The notes under the pieces were generated by a model. The model was not told where the DNA came from and did no database searches. It saw only the letters and a list, made by a program, of their open reading frames with translations. A program made the translations under genes and the position numbers. A stretch of 64,000 nucleotides of DNA from CAIKMD01 sp036501365 (GTDB taxonomy: Bacteria; Pseudomonadota; Alphaproteobacteria; ATCC43930; CGMCC-115725): contig DASYAL010000009.1 of assembly GCA_036501365.1 (NCBI GenBank), forward strand, positions 21,433 to 85,432, read 5' to 3'. Within the stretch, counting starts at the first letter, position 1, and each line of letters starts with the position of its first letter. This document shows, in pieces, positions 40,780 to 49,614 of the stretch.

Positions 40780-41727
40780 ATGGCAGCGGACTGGATCGAC
40801 ATCCACGGTCATTTCAACGTACCGGCGCTGCGGCCGCGACCGGTGCCGGGTTGGACTTTCTCGCCCGAGACCAGCATCGATTTTATGGACCGCACCGGCG
40901 TGGCGGCGCAACTGCTGTCCAATTACGGACCACAGACCACCGAGACCATGATCGCCGCGAACAACGCCGGCGCGGCGATCGTCGCGGCGCATCCCGATCG
41001 CTTCGGCCTGCTCGCGCAATTGCCGATGGCCGAACCCGAACATGCGCTCGCCGAGCTTCGCCGTGGCATCGATCAACTCGATGTCGAAGGCTTCGCGATC
41101 CAAAGCAATTACAACGGCGTCTATCTCGGCGATCCGCGCTTCGAGCCGATCTGGGCCGAGCTCGATCGCCGCGGCGCGACACTCTTCATCCATCCGACGC
41201 CGCTCGGCTATGAGGATACGCGGCTCGGCCGTCCCGGCGCGCTAATCGAGGCGCCGTTCGACACGGCGCGCACCGTGGTCGACATGCTCTATGCCGGCGT
41301 CTTCCGCCGCTACGGTAATTTCAACGTCATCCTCGCCCATGCCGGCGGCGCCTTGCCCGCCCTCGCCGGGCGGCTCGAGACGCTCGGGCCCTGGCCGCTC
41401 GGCTGGGCCGCGAACTCTCAGCAGGTCACCGCCGCGGAGATGCGCGAGACCTTCGCTCGGCTCTATTACGACACCGCCCTCGCCGGCACGCCGCATTCGC
41501 TTGATCCGGTCCTCGACGTGACGACGGCCGACCACGTGCTCTACGGCGCCGATTTCGGCGCGCCCTGCACATATATCGATGTCTGTCAGGCGCATCTCGA
41601 CGCGCTGCGCGGCAATACGCGGCTAAGCGCCGCCGAGCGCGGCGCGGTCGGGCGCAACGCCCTGCGGCTTTTCCCGAAATTCGCCAAGCGCATCGCCGGC
41701 GTAGCGGTCCGCGTCGCGGCCGAATAA
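40780..41727 (+). CDS. ACMSD-like amidohydrolase
   Basis: A 315-residue amidohydrolase_2 protein. H-x-H in IDIHGHFNVP, His in LFIHPTPLGY, His in LAHAGGALPALAGRLE and Asp in YGADFGAPC are the expected metal ligands. The pattern is that of 2-amino-3-carboxymuconate-6-semialdehyde decarboxylase relatives. It is transcribed with the VOC gene. Together with the TRAP receptor and the gene at 35246-36298 this looks like a dispersed catabolic cluster. The ATG at 40780 is supported by GGAGGGACG; the upstream ATG at 40747 is less good. Confidence 0.88.
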   Translation: MAADWIDIHGHFNVPALRPRPVPGWTFSPETSIDFMDRTGVAAQLLSNYGPQTTETMIAANNAGAAIVAAHPDRFGLLAQLPMAEPEHALAELRRGIDQLDVEGFAIQSNYNGVYLGDPRFEPIWAELDRRGATLFIHPTPLGYEDTRLGRPGALIEAPFDTARTVVDMLYAGVFRRYGNFNVILAHAGGALPALAGRLETLGPWPLGWAANSQQVTAAEMRETFARLYYDTALAGTPHSLDPVLDVTTADHVLYGADFGAPCTYIDVCQAHLDALRGNTRLSAAERGAVGRNALRLFPKFAKRIAGVAVRVAAE

Positions 41728-41762
41728 TTCCCGATGCCTTGATGCGGCGAGATGGGCGCGGG

Positions 41763-42839
41763 CTAGCCGATGCCCAGTTTCGCCTTGACGATTTCGGTCA
41801 GCGGCACCAGCACGATGTTCTTTTGCGGCAGATTGGCGATCCAGCCGATCAGCGCCGCGATTGTCGCGTCATGCGGATGGCCGATCGCGACCGCCACGCC
41901 CTTCTTGCGCGCGATCGCCTCGAGCTCTTTCAGCCGTTGCTCGACCGCCGTAGCGTGCTGATCGTCGTCGAGGAACACGTCGCGCTCGGCAAAGGGCACC
42001 CCGGCCGCCGCGGCTGCCTTCGCTCCGACGCTGTTCCCGATGGTGCGTGAGTCGAGGAACATCAGGCCGCGCGCTTTCAGAACATCCATCACCCAGCCCA
42101 TGCCTTGCACGTCTTCCGTGAAGCGGCTGCCCATGTGGTTGTTGATGCCGACGTAGCCATCGAGCCGGGCGAGATCCCAATCGAGGCGTCGCACCACCTC
42201 GTCATGCGACAGGTTGGTCGCGAGCCCGTTCGGCCCCATGTCGATCTTGCCGTCGATCGGCTCCATCGGCACATGCACGATCATCTCGTGGCCGTTGCGG
42301 CGCGCGGCGGCGATGAGCTGCGGCAGGTCGTCGGAATACGGCAGGAAGGACAGCGTCACCGCGGCCGGCAGACCCATGACGCGCTCGGTGCGCGGCCGGT
42401 CGAGGCCGAGATCGTCGATGACGATGGCAACGCGCGGACGGTCCCGCATATCGGTCGATACCGCCGCCGCGAAGCGCAACCAGGCCGGCTGCTCGGCGGC
42501 AGGCGCCGGCACGGGCGGTGCGGTTTGCGGCATGGCCGGCGGCGACAGGGCCGCTTGCGCGGGCGGCGATGCCGACGATTCGGCTGCCGGCGGCGGCGAT
42601 GACGGCATGCCCGGTGCCGGCGCTGGAACGGGCGGCGGGACGGTTTCGGGAGCCGGCAGCGCCACGACGACCGCGCGCGGCGGCGGCGGCGCGTGGGCTC
42701 TCAACCAGTCGGTGGCCAGAATCGCCGCCGCAGCTCCCAAAATCAGCGCCGCCACAGAAGCGACCCCGAAGCGGTGACGGCGCGGCATCGCCCGGTTATT
42801 ATTGTGCGGTCGGCGATGATCGGAGGGACTGCGGCTCAT
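41763..42839 (-). CDS. Divergent polysaccharide deacetylase family protein (YibQ-like)
   Basis: A 358-residue protein with one N-terminal membrane anchor (FGVASVAALILGAAAAILAT), a long proline/alanine-rich linker (about 50-125), and a divergent polysaccharide-deacetylase domain: PRVAIVIDDLGLDRPRTE, VTLSFLPYSDDL, HEMIVHVPMEP, GYVGINNHMGSRFT, GLMFLDSRTIGNSV and AIGHPHDATIAAL. Family members are presumed cell-envelope carbohydrate esterases. I use the ATG at 42839; a GTG at 42866 would add nine residues, and neither has a clear ribosome-binding site. Located directly before trpG on the opposite strand. Confidence 0.87.
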   Translation of the reverse strand: MSRSPSDHRRPHNNNRAMPRRHRFGVASVAALILGAAAAILATDWLRAHAPPPPRAVVVALPAPETVPPPVPAPAPGMPSSPPPAAESSASPPAQAALSPPAMPQTAPPVPAPAAEQPAWLRFAAAVSTDMRDRPRVAIVIDDLGLDRPRTERVMGLPAAVTLSFLPYSDDLPQLIAAARRNGHEMIVHVPMEPIDGKIDMGPNGLATNLSHDEVVRRLDWDLARLDGYVGINNHMGSRFTEDVQGMGWVMDVLKARGLMFLDSRTIGNSVGAKAAAAAGVPFAERDVFLDDDQHATAVEQRLKELEAIARKKGVAVAIGHPHDATIAALIGWIANLPQKNIVLVPLTEIVKAKLGIG

Positions 42840-42958
42840 CTGCGGCTCGTTGCGGCGGCGGGCCACTCTAGCGCAAGGCCCGCGGGCGATCTTGCCCTTC
42901 GTGTGAATTTATTTTGTAATCAGACCACTCTACGCGTTTCCTAAAAACGGGACTTGGC

Positions 42959-43543
42959 ATGTTCCTGCTCATCGATAATTACGACAGTTTCACTTACAAC
43001 CTCTGGCACTTTCTCGGCGAGCTTGGCGCCGAGGTGGCGGTGCGGCGCAACGACGCTCTGACGGTAAGCGAGGCGCTGGCGATGAAGCCGCAGGGCATTG
43101 TCATCTCGCCCGGGCCCAGTGATCCCGATCATGCCGGCATTTGCCTCGACCTCGTCCGGCGCGCCGGCAACACGCCGATTCTCGGCGTCTGTCTCGGGCA
43201 TCAGGCGATCGGCCAAGCACTCGGGGGCAAGATCGTCCGCGCGCCCGAGCCGATGCACGGCAAGCTGTCGCTGATCCATCACGACGGCACCAGCGTCTTC
43301 GCCCGCTTGCCGAACCCGTTCAAGGCGACTCGCTATCACTCGCTGGCGGTCGAGCGCGCGAGCCTGCCCGAGAGCGTGCGCGTCACTGCGTGGACCGAGG
43401 ATGGGGTGGTGATGGGCCTCGCGGATCGCGAGCGGCCATTGCATGGCGTGCAGTTTCACCCCGAGAGCATCGCCTCGGTCGCCGGCCATTCGCTGCTCAA
43501 GAACTTTCTCGATCTCGCGGCGCAGGCTGCCGTGGCGGCATGA
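42959..43543 (+). CDS. trpG: Anthranilate synthase component II (glutamine amidotransferase)
   Basis: A 194-residue class-I glutamine amidotransferase. FLLIDNYDSFTYNL start, oxyanion/nucleophile block LGVCLGHQAIGQALG (Cys in GVCLGHQ), and HGVQFHPESIAS with the catalytic His and Glu. It supplies ammonia to TrpE, or to para-aminobenzoate synthase in dual-use systems. First gene of a translationally coupled run trpG-trpD-trpC-moaC-moeA; trpD starts within its stop (ATGA). Confidence 0.95.
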   Translation: MFLLIDNYDSFTYNLWHFLGELGAEVAVRRNDALTVSEALAMKPQGIVISPGPSDPDHAGICLDLVRRAGNTPILGVCLGHQAIGQALGGKIVRAPEPMHGKLSLIHHDGTSVFARLPNPFKATRYHSLAVERASLPESVRVTAWTEDGVVMGLADRERPLHGVQFHPESIASVAGHSLLKNFLDLAAQAAVAA

Positions 43544-44571
43544 GCGATTTCGACTTCAAGACGGTGCTCGCCCGCCTCGCTGCCGGCGAGCGGCTGAGTG
43601 AGGAGGAAAGCGCCGTGGCTTTCGACGCGATGATGTCGGGCAATGCCACGCCCTCGCAAATGGGCGCATTCCTGATGGCGCTGCGGCTGCGCGGTGAGAC
43701 CGTCGAGGAGATCACCGGCGCCGCCCGCACCATGCGCGCCAAGGCGCTGCCGATCACCGCGCCGGCCGGTGCGATCGACACCGTCGGCACCGGCGGTGAC
43801 GGCGCCGGAACTTTCAACATCTCGACCGCGGCGGCGATCGTCGTCGCCGGCGCCGGCGTGCCCGTTGCCAAGCACGGCAATCGCAACTTCTCGTCGAAAT
43901 CGGGCGCGGCAGACATCCTGCAAGCGCTCGGCGTCAATCTCGACGCCGGGGTCGGCGCCGTACAGCGCGCGATGCGCGAGGCCAATATCGGCTTCCTGAT
44001 GGCGCCGAAATACCATAGCGCGATCCGGCATGTCGGCCCGACCCGTGTCGAGCTGGGCACGCGCACGATCTTCAACCTCCTCGGCCCGATCTCCAATCCG
44101 GCGGGCGCCAAGCGCCAGCTCGTCGGCGTGTTCGCCGCCGCCTGGGTCAGGCCGATCGCCGAAGTGCTCGGCAAGCTCGGCAGCGAGCGCGCGTGGGTAG
44201 TGCATGGCGAAGGCCTCGACGAACTCACCACCTGCGGCACGAGCGTCGTCGCCGAGCTCAATCGCGGCAAGGTCGAGAGCTTCGAGGTGACACCCGAGCT
44301 GGCGGGCTTGAAACGCGCAAAGCTCGACGAGCTGCGCGGCGGCAGTCCCGCCGAGAATGCGGCAAAGCTCCACGTGCTGCTCGAGGGAGCCAAGGGTCCA
44401 GTGCGCGATATCGTGCTGCTCAACGCCGCTGCGGCACTGATCGTCGCCGGCAAGGCGATGGATCTGAAGCAAGGCGTTACCATCGGTGCCCAATCGATCG
44501 CCTCGGGCGCTGCCAAACGCGCGCTCGAGAAGCTGATCGCGATCACCAACGCCCCGGATGCGGCGACATGA
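43540..44571 (+). CDS. trpD: Anthranilate phosphoribosyltransferase
   Basis: A 343-residue TrpD adding phosphoribosyl pyrophosphate to anthranilate. The PRPP loop GTGGDGAGTFNISTAAAIV, KHGNRNFSSKSGAADILQALG, and FNLLGPISNPAG are all present. Coupled by 4-bp ATGA overlaps to trpG and trpC. Standard length. Confidence 0.97.
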   Translation: MSDFDFKTVLARLAAGERLSEEESAVAFDAMMSGNATPSQMGAFLMALRLRGETVEEITGAARTMRAKALPITAPAGAIDTVGTGGDGAGTFNISTAAAIVVAGAGVPVAKHGNRNFSSKSGAADILQALGVNLDAGVGAVQRAMREANIGFLMAPKYHSAIRHVGPTRVELGTRTIFNLLGPISNPAGAKRQLVGVFAAAWVRPIAEVLGKLGSERAWVVHGEGLDELTTCGTSVVAELNRGKVESFEVTPELAGLKRAKLDELRGGSPAENAAKLHVLLEGAKGPVRDIVLLNAAAALIVAGKAMDLKQGVTIGAQSIASGAAKRALEKLIAITNAPDAAT

Positions 44572-45374
44572 GCGACGTGCTAGCCCGCATCTGCGACGGC
44601 AAGCGCGCCGAAGTCGTGCGCGCAAAAGCGGCGCGGCCGCTGACCGAGCTGGAGCGCGCGGCACGCAATGCCTCGCCACCACGCGGTTTCATCGCCGCAC
44701 TGGAGCGTGCCGTTAATGCAGGGGGCTATGGCCTTGTCGCCGAGATCAAGAAGGCCTCGCCGAGCGCGGGGCTGATCCGTCCCGATTTTGATCCGCGGAG
44801 GCTCGCGCGCGCCTATGCGCAAGGCGGCGCGACCTGCCTGTCGGTGCTGACGGATGGCCCCGATTTCCAGGGTGAAGCGGCGCATCTGACGGCCGCGCGC
44901 GCCGCTTGCGCGCTGCCGGTATTGCGCAAGGATTTCATCCTCGATCCCTACCAGGTGGTCGAGGCGCGTGCGCTCGGCGCGGATTGCATCCTCCTGATCA
45001 TGGCCGCGCTGACCGACGCCGAGGCCGCAGCCCTCGAAGGCACCGCGCGCGAGCTCGGCCTCGATGTGCTCGTCGAGGTCCATGACCGCGCCGAACTCGA
45101 ACGCGCGCTCAAGCTCGCGACCCGGCTCATCGGCATCAACAATCGCAATCTCAAGACACTCAAGACCGACATCGCAACGACCGAGCAGCTCGCGGGTTTC
45201 GTCAACAAGGAGCGCCTGGTGGTCAGCGAGAGCGGCCTCGCCTCGCCCGCCGATCTGGCGCGGATGAAGCGCGCCGGCGTTTCCTGCTTCCTCATCGGCG
45301 AAGCGTTGATGCGGCAGGCGGATGTCGCAGCGGCCACGGCGGCTTTGTTGACGAAGGAAGTGGCGCGGATATGA
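44568..45374 (+). CDS. trpC: Indole-3-glycerol phosphate synthase
   Basis: A 268-residue TrpC (beta/alpha barrel) closing the indole ring. LVAEIKKASPSAGLIRPDFDP contains the catalytic lysine, followed by LSVLTDGPDFQG, LRKDFILDPYQV, IGINNRNLKT and VSESGLASPAD. ATGA overlaps join it to trpD and moaC. There is no fused TrpF domain, and trpF and trpBA are outside the window. Confidence 0.97.
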   Translation: MSDVLARICDGKRAEVVRAKAARPLTELERAARNASPPRGFIAALERAVNAGGYGLVAEIKKASPSAGLIRPDFDPRRLARAYAQGGATCLSVLTDGPDFQGEAAHLTAARAACALPVLRKDFILDPYQVVEARALGADCILLIMAALTDAEAAALEGTARELGLDVLVEVHDRAELERALKLATRLIGINNRNLKTLKTDIATTEQLAGFVNKERLVVSESGLASPADLARMKRAGVSCFLIGEALMRQADVAAATAALLTKEVARI

Positions 45375-45847
45375 ACGAATTCACCCATTTCGATGCCAAG
45401 GGCGATGCGCGGATGGTCGACATCGCGGCGAAGAACGAGACCGAGCGCGTTGCCGTCGCCGCGGGCCGCGTCGTGATGCAGAAGGCGACGATCGAGAAGA
45501 TCATGGCCGGCGGGATGAGCAAAGGCGACGTGCTGAGCGTTGCGCGGCTCGCCGGCATCATGGGCGCCAAACGTACGCCCGACCTCATCCCGCTCTGCCA
45601 TCCGCTCAATCTCAGCGCGGTCGCGGTCGAGCTGCGCTGCGATCCGGCGAGCACGTCGGTCGAAATCACAGCGACGGCGACGATCGTCGGCCGCACTGGC
45701 GTCGAGATGGAAGCGCTGACGGCCGTGGCGATCGCCGCCCTCACCGTCTACGACATGTGCAAATCGGTCGATCGCGGCATGCGCATCGGCGAGATCCGGC
45801 TGGTGCGCAAATCCGGCGGCAAGTCCGGCACCTACGAGGCGGCGTGA
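45371..45847 (+). CDS. moaC: Cyclic pyranopterin monophosphate synthase
   Basis: A 158-residue MoaC for the first stage of molybdenum-cofactor synthesis. FDAKGDARMVDIAAKNETER, GDVLSVARLAGIMGAKRTPDLIPLCHPL and YDMCKSVDRGMRI, with KSGGKSG at the C-terminus, are family signatures. It overlaps trpC by ATGA and moeA by one base (TGATG). Placement after trpC is characteristic of alphaproteobacteria. Confidence 0.97.
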   Translation: MNEFTHFDAKGDARMVDIAAKNETERVAVAAGRVVMQKATIEKIMAGGMSKGDVLSVARLAGIMGAKRTPDLIPLCHPLNLSAVAVELRCDPASTSVEITATATIVGRTGVEMEALTAVAIAALTVYDMCKSVDRGMRIGEIRLVRKSGGKSGTYEAA

Positions 45848-47055
45848 TGGCGATGATCCCAGTCGCCGAGGCGCAGCAACGCCTGATCGCGATGATCGCG
45901 CCGTTGGGGGCGGAGCAGGTGTCGCTGAGCGAAGCGCTCGGCCGCGTGCTCGCCGAAGATGTCGTCGCGCGCCGCACCCAGCCGCCTTGGGCGGTGTCGG
46001 CGATGGATGGCTATGCCGTGCGTGCTTCCGATGTGGCGAAAGTGCCGACAAAGCTCAGCGTCGTCGGCGCCGTGCCGGCGGGTCAGGCCTATCCGCACCC
46101 CGTCAAAACCGGCGAAGCGGTGCGTATCTTCACCGGCGCGCCGGTGCCGGCGGGCGCCGACACGATCGTCATCCAGGAAGACACCGATCGCGACGGCGAT
46201 ATCGTCCTCGTGCGCGAGGGCGCGCCGGCAGGCCGGTATGTCCGTCCCGCCGGACTCGACTTCAAGGAAGGCGAAGTCGGCCTCAAGGCCGGCCGCAAGC
46301 TCAGCGCCGCCGATGTCGGCTTCGCCGCGGCAATGAACCGTCCGTGGCTATTGGTGCATCGCCGGCCGCGCGTTGCCATCCTGCCGACGGGCGACGAGGT
46401 GGTGATGCCCGGCGATCCGGTCGGCCCCCACCAGATCGTGTCCTCGAACGGCATCGCGCTGGCAGCGCTGGTCACGTTTTGCGGCGGCGTGCCGGTGCAC
46501 CTGCCGATCGCGCCCGACGACAATTCGGCGCTGCAGCGGATCGCGGCTGGCGCGGCCGGCGCCGACCTCCTGCTAACGACCGGCGGCGCCTCGGTCGGAG
46601 ACCACGATCTCGTCCGCGGCGCACTCGGCGCCGACGGGCTGACGCTCGATTTCTGGACCGTGGCGATGCGGCCCGGCAAGCCCCTGATGGTGGGTCGGTA
46701 CCGGGAGACGCCGATGATCGGCCTCCCCGGAAATCCGGTCTCGACCCTGGTTTGCGGCCTCCTCTTCGCCAAGCCGGCGCTCGACAAGATGTCCGGGCTG
46801 AGCGATGTCTTCCCGACGCCGATGCGAGCGCGGCTCAAGGTCCCGCTCGAGGAAAACGACCGGCGCCAGGACTATTTGCGCGCGACCCTGAGCTCTGCCG
46901 CGGACGGCACGCTCGAGGCCGCGCCCTTCCAGAAGCAGGATAGTTCGATGATCTCGCTTTTGGCGCGCGCCGATTGCTTGGTCATCCGCGCCCCGCATGC
47001 GCCCGCCGCCAAGCCCGGCGACTGGGTCGAGATCATCTCGCTGACGGCGCTTTGA
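45847..47055 (+). CDS. moeA: Molybdopterin molybdenumtransferase
   Basis: A 402-residue MoeA that inserts molybdenum into adenylylated molybdopterin. SAMDGYAVRASD, IFTGAPVPAGADTIVIQED, ILPTGDEVV, LLTTGGASVGDHD, MRPGKPLMVG and GLPGNPVS are the standard blocks. It is the last gene of the coupled trp-mo run. Its stop lies three bases before the duplicated target TTGACTTG of the IS1595-type insertion; before the insertion lexA would have followed closely. Confidence 0.96.
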   Translation: MAMIPVAEAQQRLIAMIAPLGAEQVSLSEALGRVLAEDVVARRTQPPWAVSAMDGYAVRASDVAKVPTKLSVVGAVPAGQAYPHPVKTGEAVRIFTGAPVPAGADTIVIQEDTDRDGDIVLVREGAPAGRYVRPAGLDFKEGEVGLKAGRKLSAADVGFAAAMNRPWLLVHRRPRVAILPTGDEVVMPGDPVGPHQIVSSNGIALAALVTFCGGVPVHLPIAPDDNSALQRIAAGAAGADLLLTTGGASVGDHDLVRGALGADGLTLDFWTVAMRPGKPLMVGRYRETPMIGLPGNPVSTLVCGLLFAKPALDKMSGLSDVFPTPMRARLKVPLEENDRRQDYLRATLSSAADGTLEAAPFQKQDSSMISLLARADCLVIRAPHAPAAKPGDWVEIISLTAL

Positions 47056-47058
47056 CGC

Positions 47059-47066
47059 TTGACTTG
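47059..47066. repeat. 8-bp target-site duplication, left copy
   Basis: TTGACTTG immediately left of the left terminal inverted repeat; identical to 51008-51015. IS1595-family insertions characteristically generate 8-bp duplications. Confidence 0.9.
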
Positions 47067-47090
47067 GGCGATATTCGCGATTGCAAACCC
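47067..47090. repeat. Left terminal inverted repeat (24 bp)
   Basis: Begins GGCGATATTCGC and ends GCAAACCC; exact reverse complement of 50984-51007. Similarity continues weakly inward (a shared CTAG a few bases further on each side). Confidence 0.93.
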
Positions 47091-47227
47091 GCCTCTAGGA
47101 ATGGCGTCCTAGGGGACCGTCCGATTTTCGGACAGCTACATAGCTGGCGATAGCATCGTGGGCGGTTTTCCGGCGGAAAATGGCACACCACCATCTGGAT
47201 TCGCGAAACCCATTGCCGCCCAAGGGG

Positions 47228-47236
47228 TTATCCACA
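47228..47236 (+). other. DnaA-box-like nonamer in the element's left end
   Basis: TTATCCACA matches the DnaA-box consensus exactly. It lies in the 345-bp left non-coding end (47067-47411), which otherwise shows only a short inverted repeat, CTAGGA/TCCTAG at 47095-47112. A single box may be chance; no origin is claimed. Confidence 0.4.
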
Positions 47237-47411
47237 GGGGGCTGGATGGGAGTGATATTCCGTGATACGAAGGGCACTGCAAGCGTCTTTACGCGCCGTT
47301 AACGCAACGGCCAGCAACATAGGGACGATGACTATGGACCCCGTCTTATATCGAGGCATTAGTGTGTCGCCCGAGACGCCGGACGCGCCGCTTGGATATT
47401 GCTCGCCTGCG

Positions 47412-47969
47412 CTAAATTTGAACCAATTGGTTCCCGGGCGGTACGCTGAACTCGCGAATGTCTTGGACCAGACCGAATTCGAGCGCTTGCTTCGGCGTCA
47501 AATGAACGTCGCCGACCCTCTTAGCACTTAACATTTCGTCGGAAAGCTTAGTTCGTTCCCGCAAAATATTCTCGGTCCGTGCGTCATCCGCTACTGCGGA
47601 ATCTAGCGCCGACTGCAACCGCTCCCACACTACGCGGTCTGTAAACGGCCCAACGCTTGTCGGGTGCATCATAAACATGGCGTGCGCTGAGCAATAGCGC
47701 GTATGTGCCGCGACGAAGCAAATCATCGCGATAGACGCAACGCTACCCGTAGCATGGGCGATTACTTCAACAGGAAGCGCCCGGATATGGTTATAGAGAT
47801 AAATCCCATCTCCGACATATCCGCCTTGCGACGATAAACACAGATAGATTTGATCGTAGTTCTGATTTGCAGCGATATTCAAAGCTTGGCATAGGCGTGT
47901 GACGCCGCCCGGTTCTATTGGCCCGGTAAAGCCGTAATAAGCCACTTTCTTACCCGCCAGATCGGCCAT
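47412..47969 (-). CDS. ClpP-like serine protease carried by the element
   Basis: A 185-residue ClpP/crotonase-fold protease. The catalytic triad is recognisable: Ser79 in ATGSVASIAM, His102 in MFMMHPTS and Asp154 in VGDVHLTPKQALEFGLVQDI, which aligns with the ClpP D-x-x-L-S-x-x-E-A-x-x-Y-G-L block. YLCLSSQGGYVGDGIYLYNHI is the substrate-strand region. No signal peptide, so it is cytoplasmic. No Clp ATPase is in the window. The region is more AT-rich than core genes. It is a passenger gene; its role in the element's biology is unknown. Confidence 0.85.
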   Translation of the reverse strand: MADLAGKKVAYYGFTGPIEPGGVTRLCQALNIAANQNYDQIYLCLSSQGGYVGDGIYLYNHIRALPVEVIAHATGSVASIAMICFVAAHTRYCSAHAMFMMHPTSVGPFTDRVVWERLQSALDSAVADDARTENILRERTKLSDEMLSAKRVGDVHLTPKQALEFGLVQDIREFSVPPGNQLVQI

Positions 47970-48164
47970 GACGTTCTCTCAAATGGTTCAAAAAAGTTCC
48001 TATATGTGCTAAGTAAGGCCCAAGTCGCGCTGCCGGGCTGGCTAGAGCACTGGCAACGCGACCCAGCCGACTAGTCTAATAACACGCGTTCTTTACGCAC
48101 TGAGCACCAGCCTTTCTCCGGGCACCACCCCGGGCCAGAGGTAGCGGTAGCCAACCGCCGGACG

Positions 48165-48190
48165 GGGCCACAGGGGAGACTCTGTGGCCC
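48165..48190. other. Hairpin downstream of the DUF5343 gene
   Basis: A perfect 9-bp inverted repeat, GGGCCACAG/CTGTGGCCC, with an eight-base loop, begins six bases beyond the DUF5343 stop on the minus strand. There is no U-run, so it may stabilise the mRNA end rather than terminate efficiently. The gap 47970-48164 shows nothing else. Confidence 0.55.
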
Positions 48191-48196
48191 AAACTT

Positions 48197-48916
48197 TCAC
48201 TGATCCTTTGCTTTGAAGAATTTGATGAGGAGCCAGATTGCATCTTGCTCCTCCCTCTTCATGTCCTTGTTGAACAGGCCCAAGAGAACCTCTGACGGCT
48301 TCTTGGCCGCGTTCTTCGCGGCGAGCGCCGCAGCTTCCGCTGCCGCCTTAGCGGTGGCTGTTTCTGTCGCAGTTGGTTCCTTCGCGGTAACTCCAGCGGC
48401 ACCGTTTTGCTTAGGTGCGCGTCGTTTCGCGGGAGTCGATCGCGGCTTCTTATTTTTCATAATATAGGGGCTGATCTTAATGCCAGCATCGCGCGCGGCG
48501 TTCAAAAAGAACGTCTGAGACTTGCGCGAAACATCTTCGGCACCGGGATATGTCTTGCGGAAGAGTTCGAGAAACTGCCCCGGAGAAGCGGCCTCCAAAT
48601 TTATTTGGAACAACGGTCCGTACGCGGACCGCACGATATCGGCGAGCGAGGACGGCCACGTATCTGTACCGTAAGCGGCAACAAGAGCCGTCATGCGTGG
48701 TGTGGGATGGCCAGCTTCGTCAGTTAGCGTCAGAAATTTCATGGCGGGCAGAATCTGACCCACAGTCCCGCCAGCAAGGTTGGGGAATACGCTTCGGTCG
48801 ATTCGGGTAGGCACTCCGTGCTCCTTCATGTCTTTGACGATGTTCTTGACCGTCAAAAATGACGTGTAAGGAGCCGTCGGCCCCTTAGGGCTTTCGGAAG
48901 CGCTGTTCTCTGCCAT
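48197..48916 (-). CDS. DUF5343 family protein
   Basis: A 239-residue protein. The N-terminal domain (PYTSFLTVKNIVKDMKEHGVP, then IDRSVFPNLAGGTVGQILPAMKFL and DEAGHPTPRMTAL) is the DUF5343 pattern, probably winged-helix-like. A lysine/alanine-rich linker (about 150-205) precedes a final helix (MKREEQDAIWLLIKFFKAKDQ). The ATG at 48916 has GGAG six bases before it; an ATG at 48922 sits too close. Divergently transcribed from the next gene. Function unknown; the domain turns up in mobile and defence contexts. Confidence 0.8.
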   Translation of the reverse strand: MAENSASESPKGPTAPYTSFLTVKNIVKDMKEHGVPTRIDRSVFPNLAGGTVGQILPAMKFLTLTDEAGHPTPRMTALVAAYGTDTWPSSLADIVRSAYGPLFQINLEAASPGQFLELFRKTYPGAEDVSRKSQTFFLNAARDAGIKISPYIMKNKKPRSTPAKRRAPKQNGAAGVTAKEPTATETATAKAAAEAAALAAKNAAKKPSEVLLGLFNKDMKREEQDAIWLLIKFFKAKDQ

Positions 48917-49066
48917 AGCCATCTCCGCGAGGTAACGCAGTCCTTATATAGAAATTATGTTACCATTTCAATGCCAAATAAGTCCATCCGGTAACATGCC
49001 CGCCAAGACCGTGCTTTTCAGTCCAGAACCTGCCTCATAAGATATTGAAAATAATTAGAGATGGCT

Positions 49067-49354
49067 ATGGATGAACCCGTTGTGATCGCGCGAGCATACG
49101 GCGGTGAGCCGCTCCGGCGTATCGCCGTGCGGATGGGGAGAGGATGTATCTATCTAGTGAACCCGGCCTCTTTGGAGGCGGTCAGACTAGGAGAATCATC
49201 TCCTATAGGATTCCCAGAATCTGACGTTTTCTACTTTAATTCAGATACTTACGAGAAGCTTTGCGCTGAATGGGCGAGCGCGAGGGTAACCTCTCAAGAA
49301 ACATGGCGCGCGCTCTATCATTTCACTTTCTCAAACTCGAAGCGAGCCGTATAA
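49067..49354 (+). CDS. Small uncharacterised passenger protein
   Basis: A 95-residue protein beginning MDEPVVIARAYGGEPLRRIA. A beta-rich first half (VRMGRGCIYLVNP, VFYFNSDTYEKL) and an acidic/aromatic C-terminus; no recognised family. The start region GAGATGGCTATGG is the same as that of the divergent DUF5343 gene, so I choose the second ATG (49067) in both; the first ATG is at 49061. The 3' end overlaps the convergent helix-turn-helix gene by 32 bp. Confidence 0.5.
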   Translation: MDEPVVIARAYGGEPLRRIAVRMGRGCIYLVNPASLEAVRLGESSPIGFPESDVFYFNSDTYEKLCAEWASARVTSQETWRALYHFTFSNSKRAV

Positions 49355-49544
49355 GGCGCTCGGCCTTCTGCTCCGCCAGTTTTGCTGCCGCGCGCTCCCA
49401 TTGCTGGGGAGGTTCTCTGCGTGCCAGTGCGGAGGTGCTAAGTCGCGCCTGTCGAATAGACGCGACTGAAACACCGAGAGCATCCGCCAAATCTTCATGG
49501 GTGATGCGGGCGAATAGTTCATCCGTCGCTTTTTTAAAATCCAT
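49323..49544 (-). CDS. Helix-turn-helix protein divergent from the transposase
   Basis: A 73-residue protein beginning MDFKKATDELFARITHEDLA. The helix-turn-helix is ITHEDLADALGVSVASIRQARL; the rest (EPPQQWERAAAKLAEQKAERLIRLASSL) is a charged helix. The ATG at 49544 has TAGGAG eight bases before it; in-frame ATGs further upstream would run into the transposase start region. It lies 70 bp from the divergent transposase gene and is well placed to repress transposition, which is inference. Confidence 0.75.
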   Translation of the reverse strand: MDFKKATDELFARITHEDLADALGVSVASIRQARLSTSALARREPPQQWERAAAKLAEQKAERLIRLASSLRK

Positions 49545-49614
49545 GTATGCACTCCTATTGACAAACTCTGCCTTGTCTATCATACTGCATACAACATCTT
49601 CAAGCGAGTTCGCC

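Noticed and set aside
47262..47531. 89-codon frame at the left end of the IS1595-type element
   Set aside because: It overlaps the 3' end of the ClpP-like gene on the other strand and shows no motif or good ribosome-binding site.
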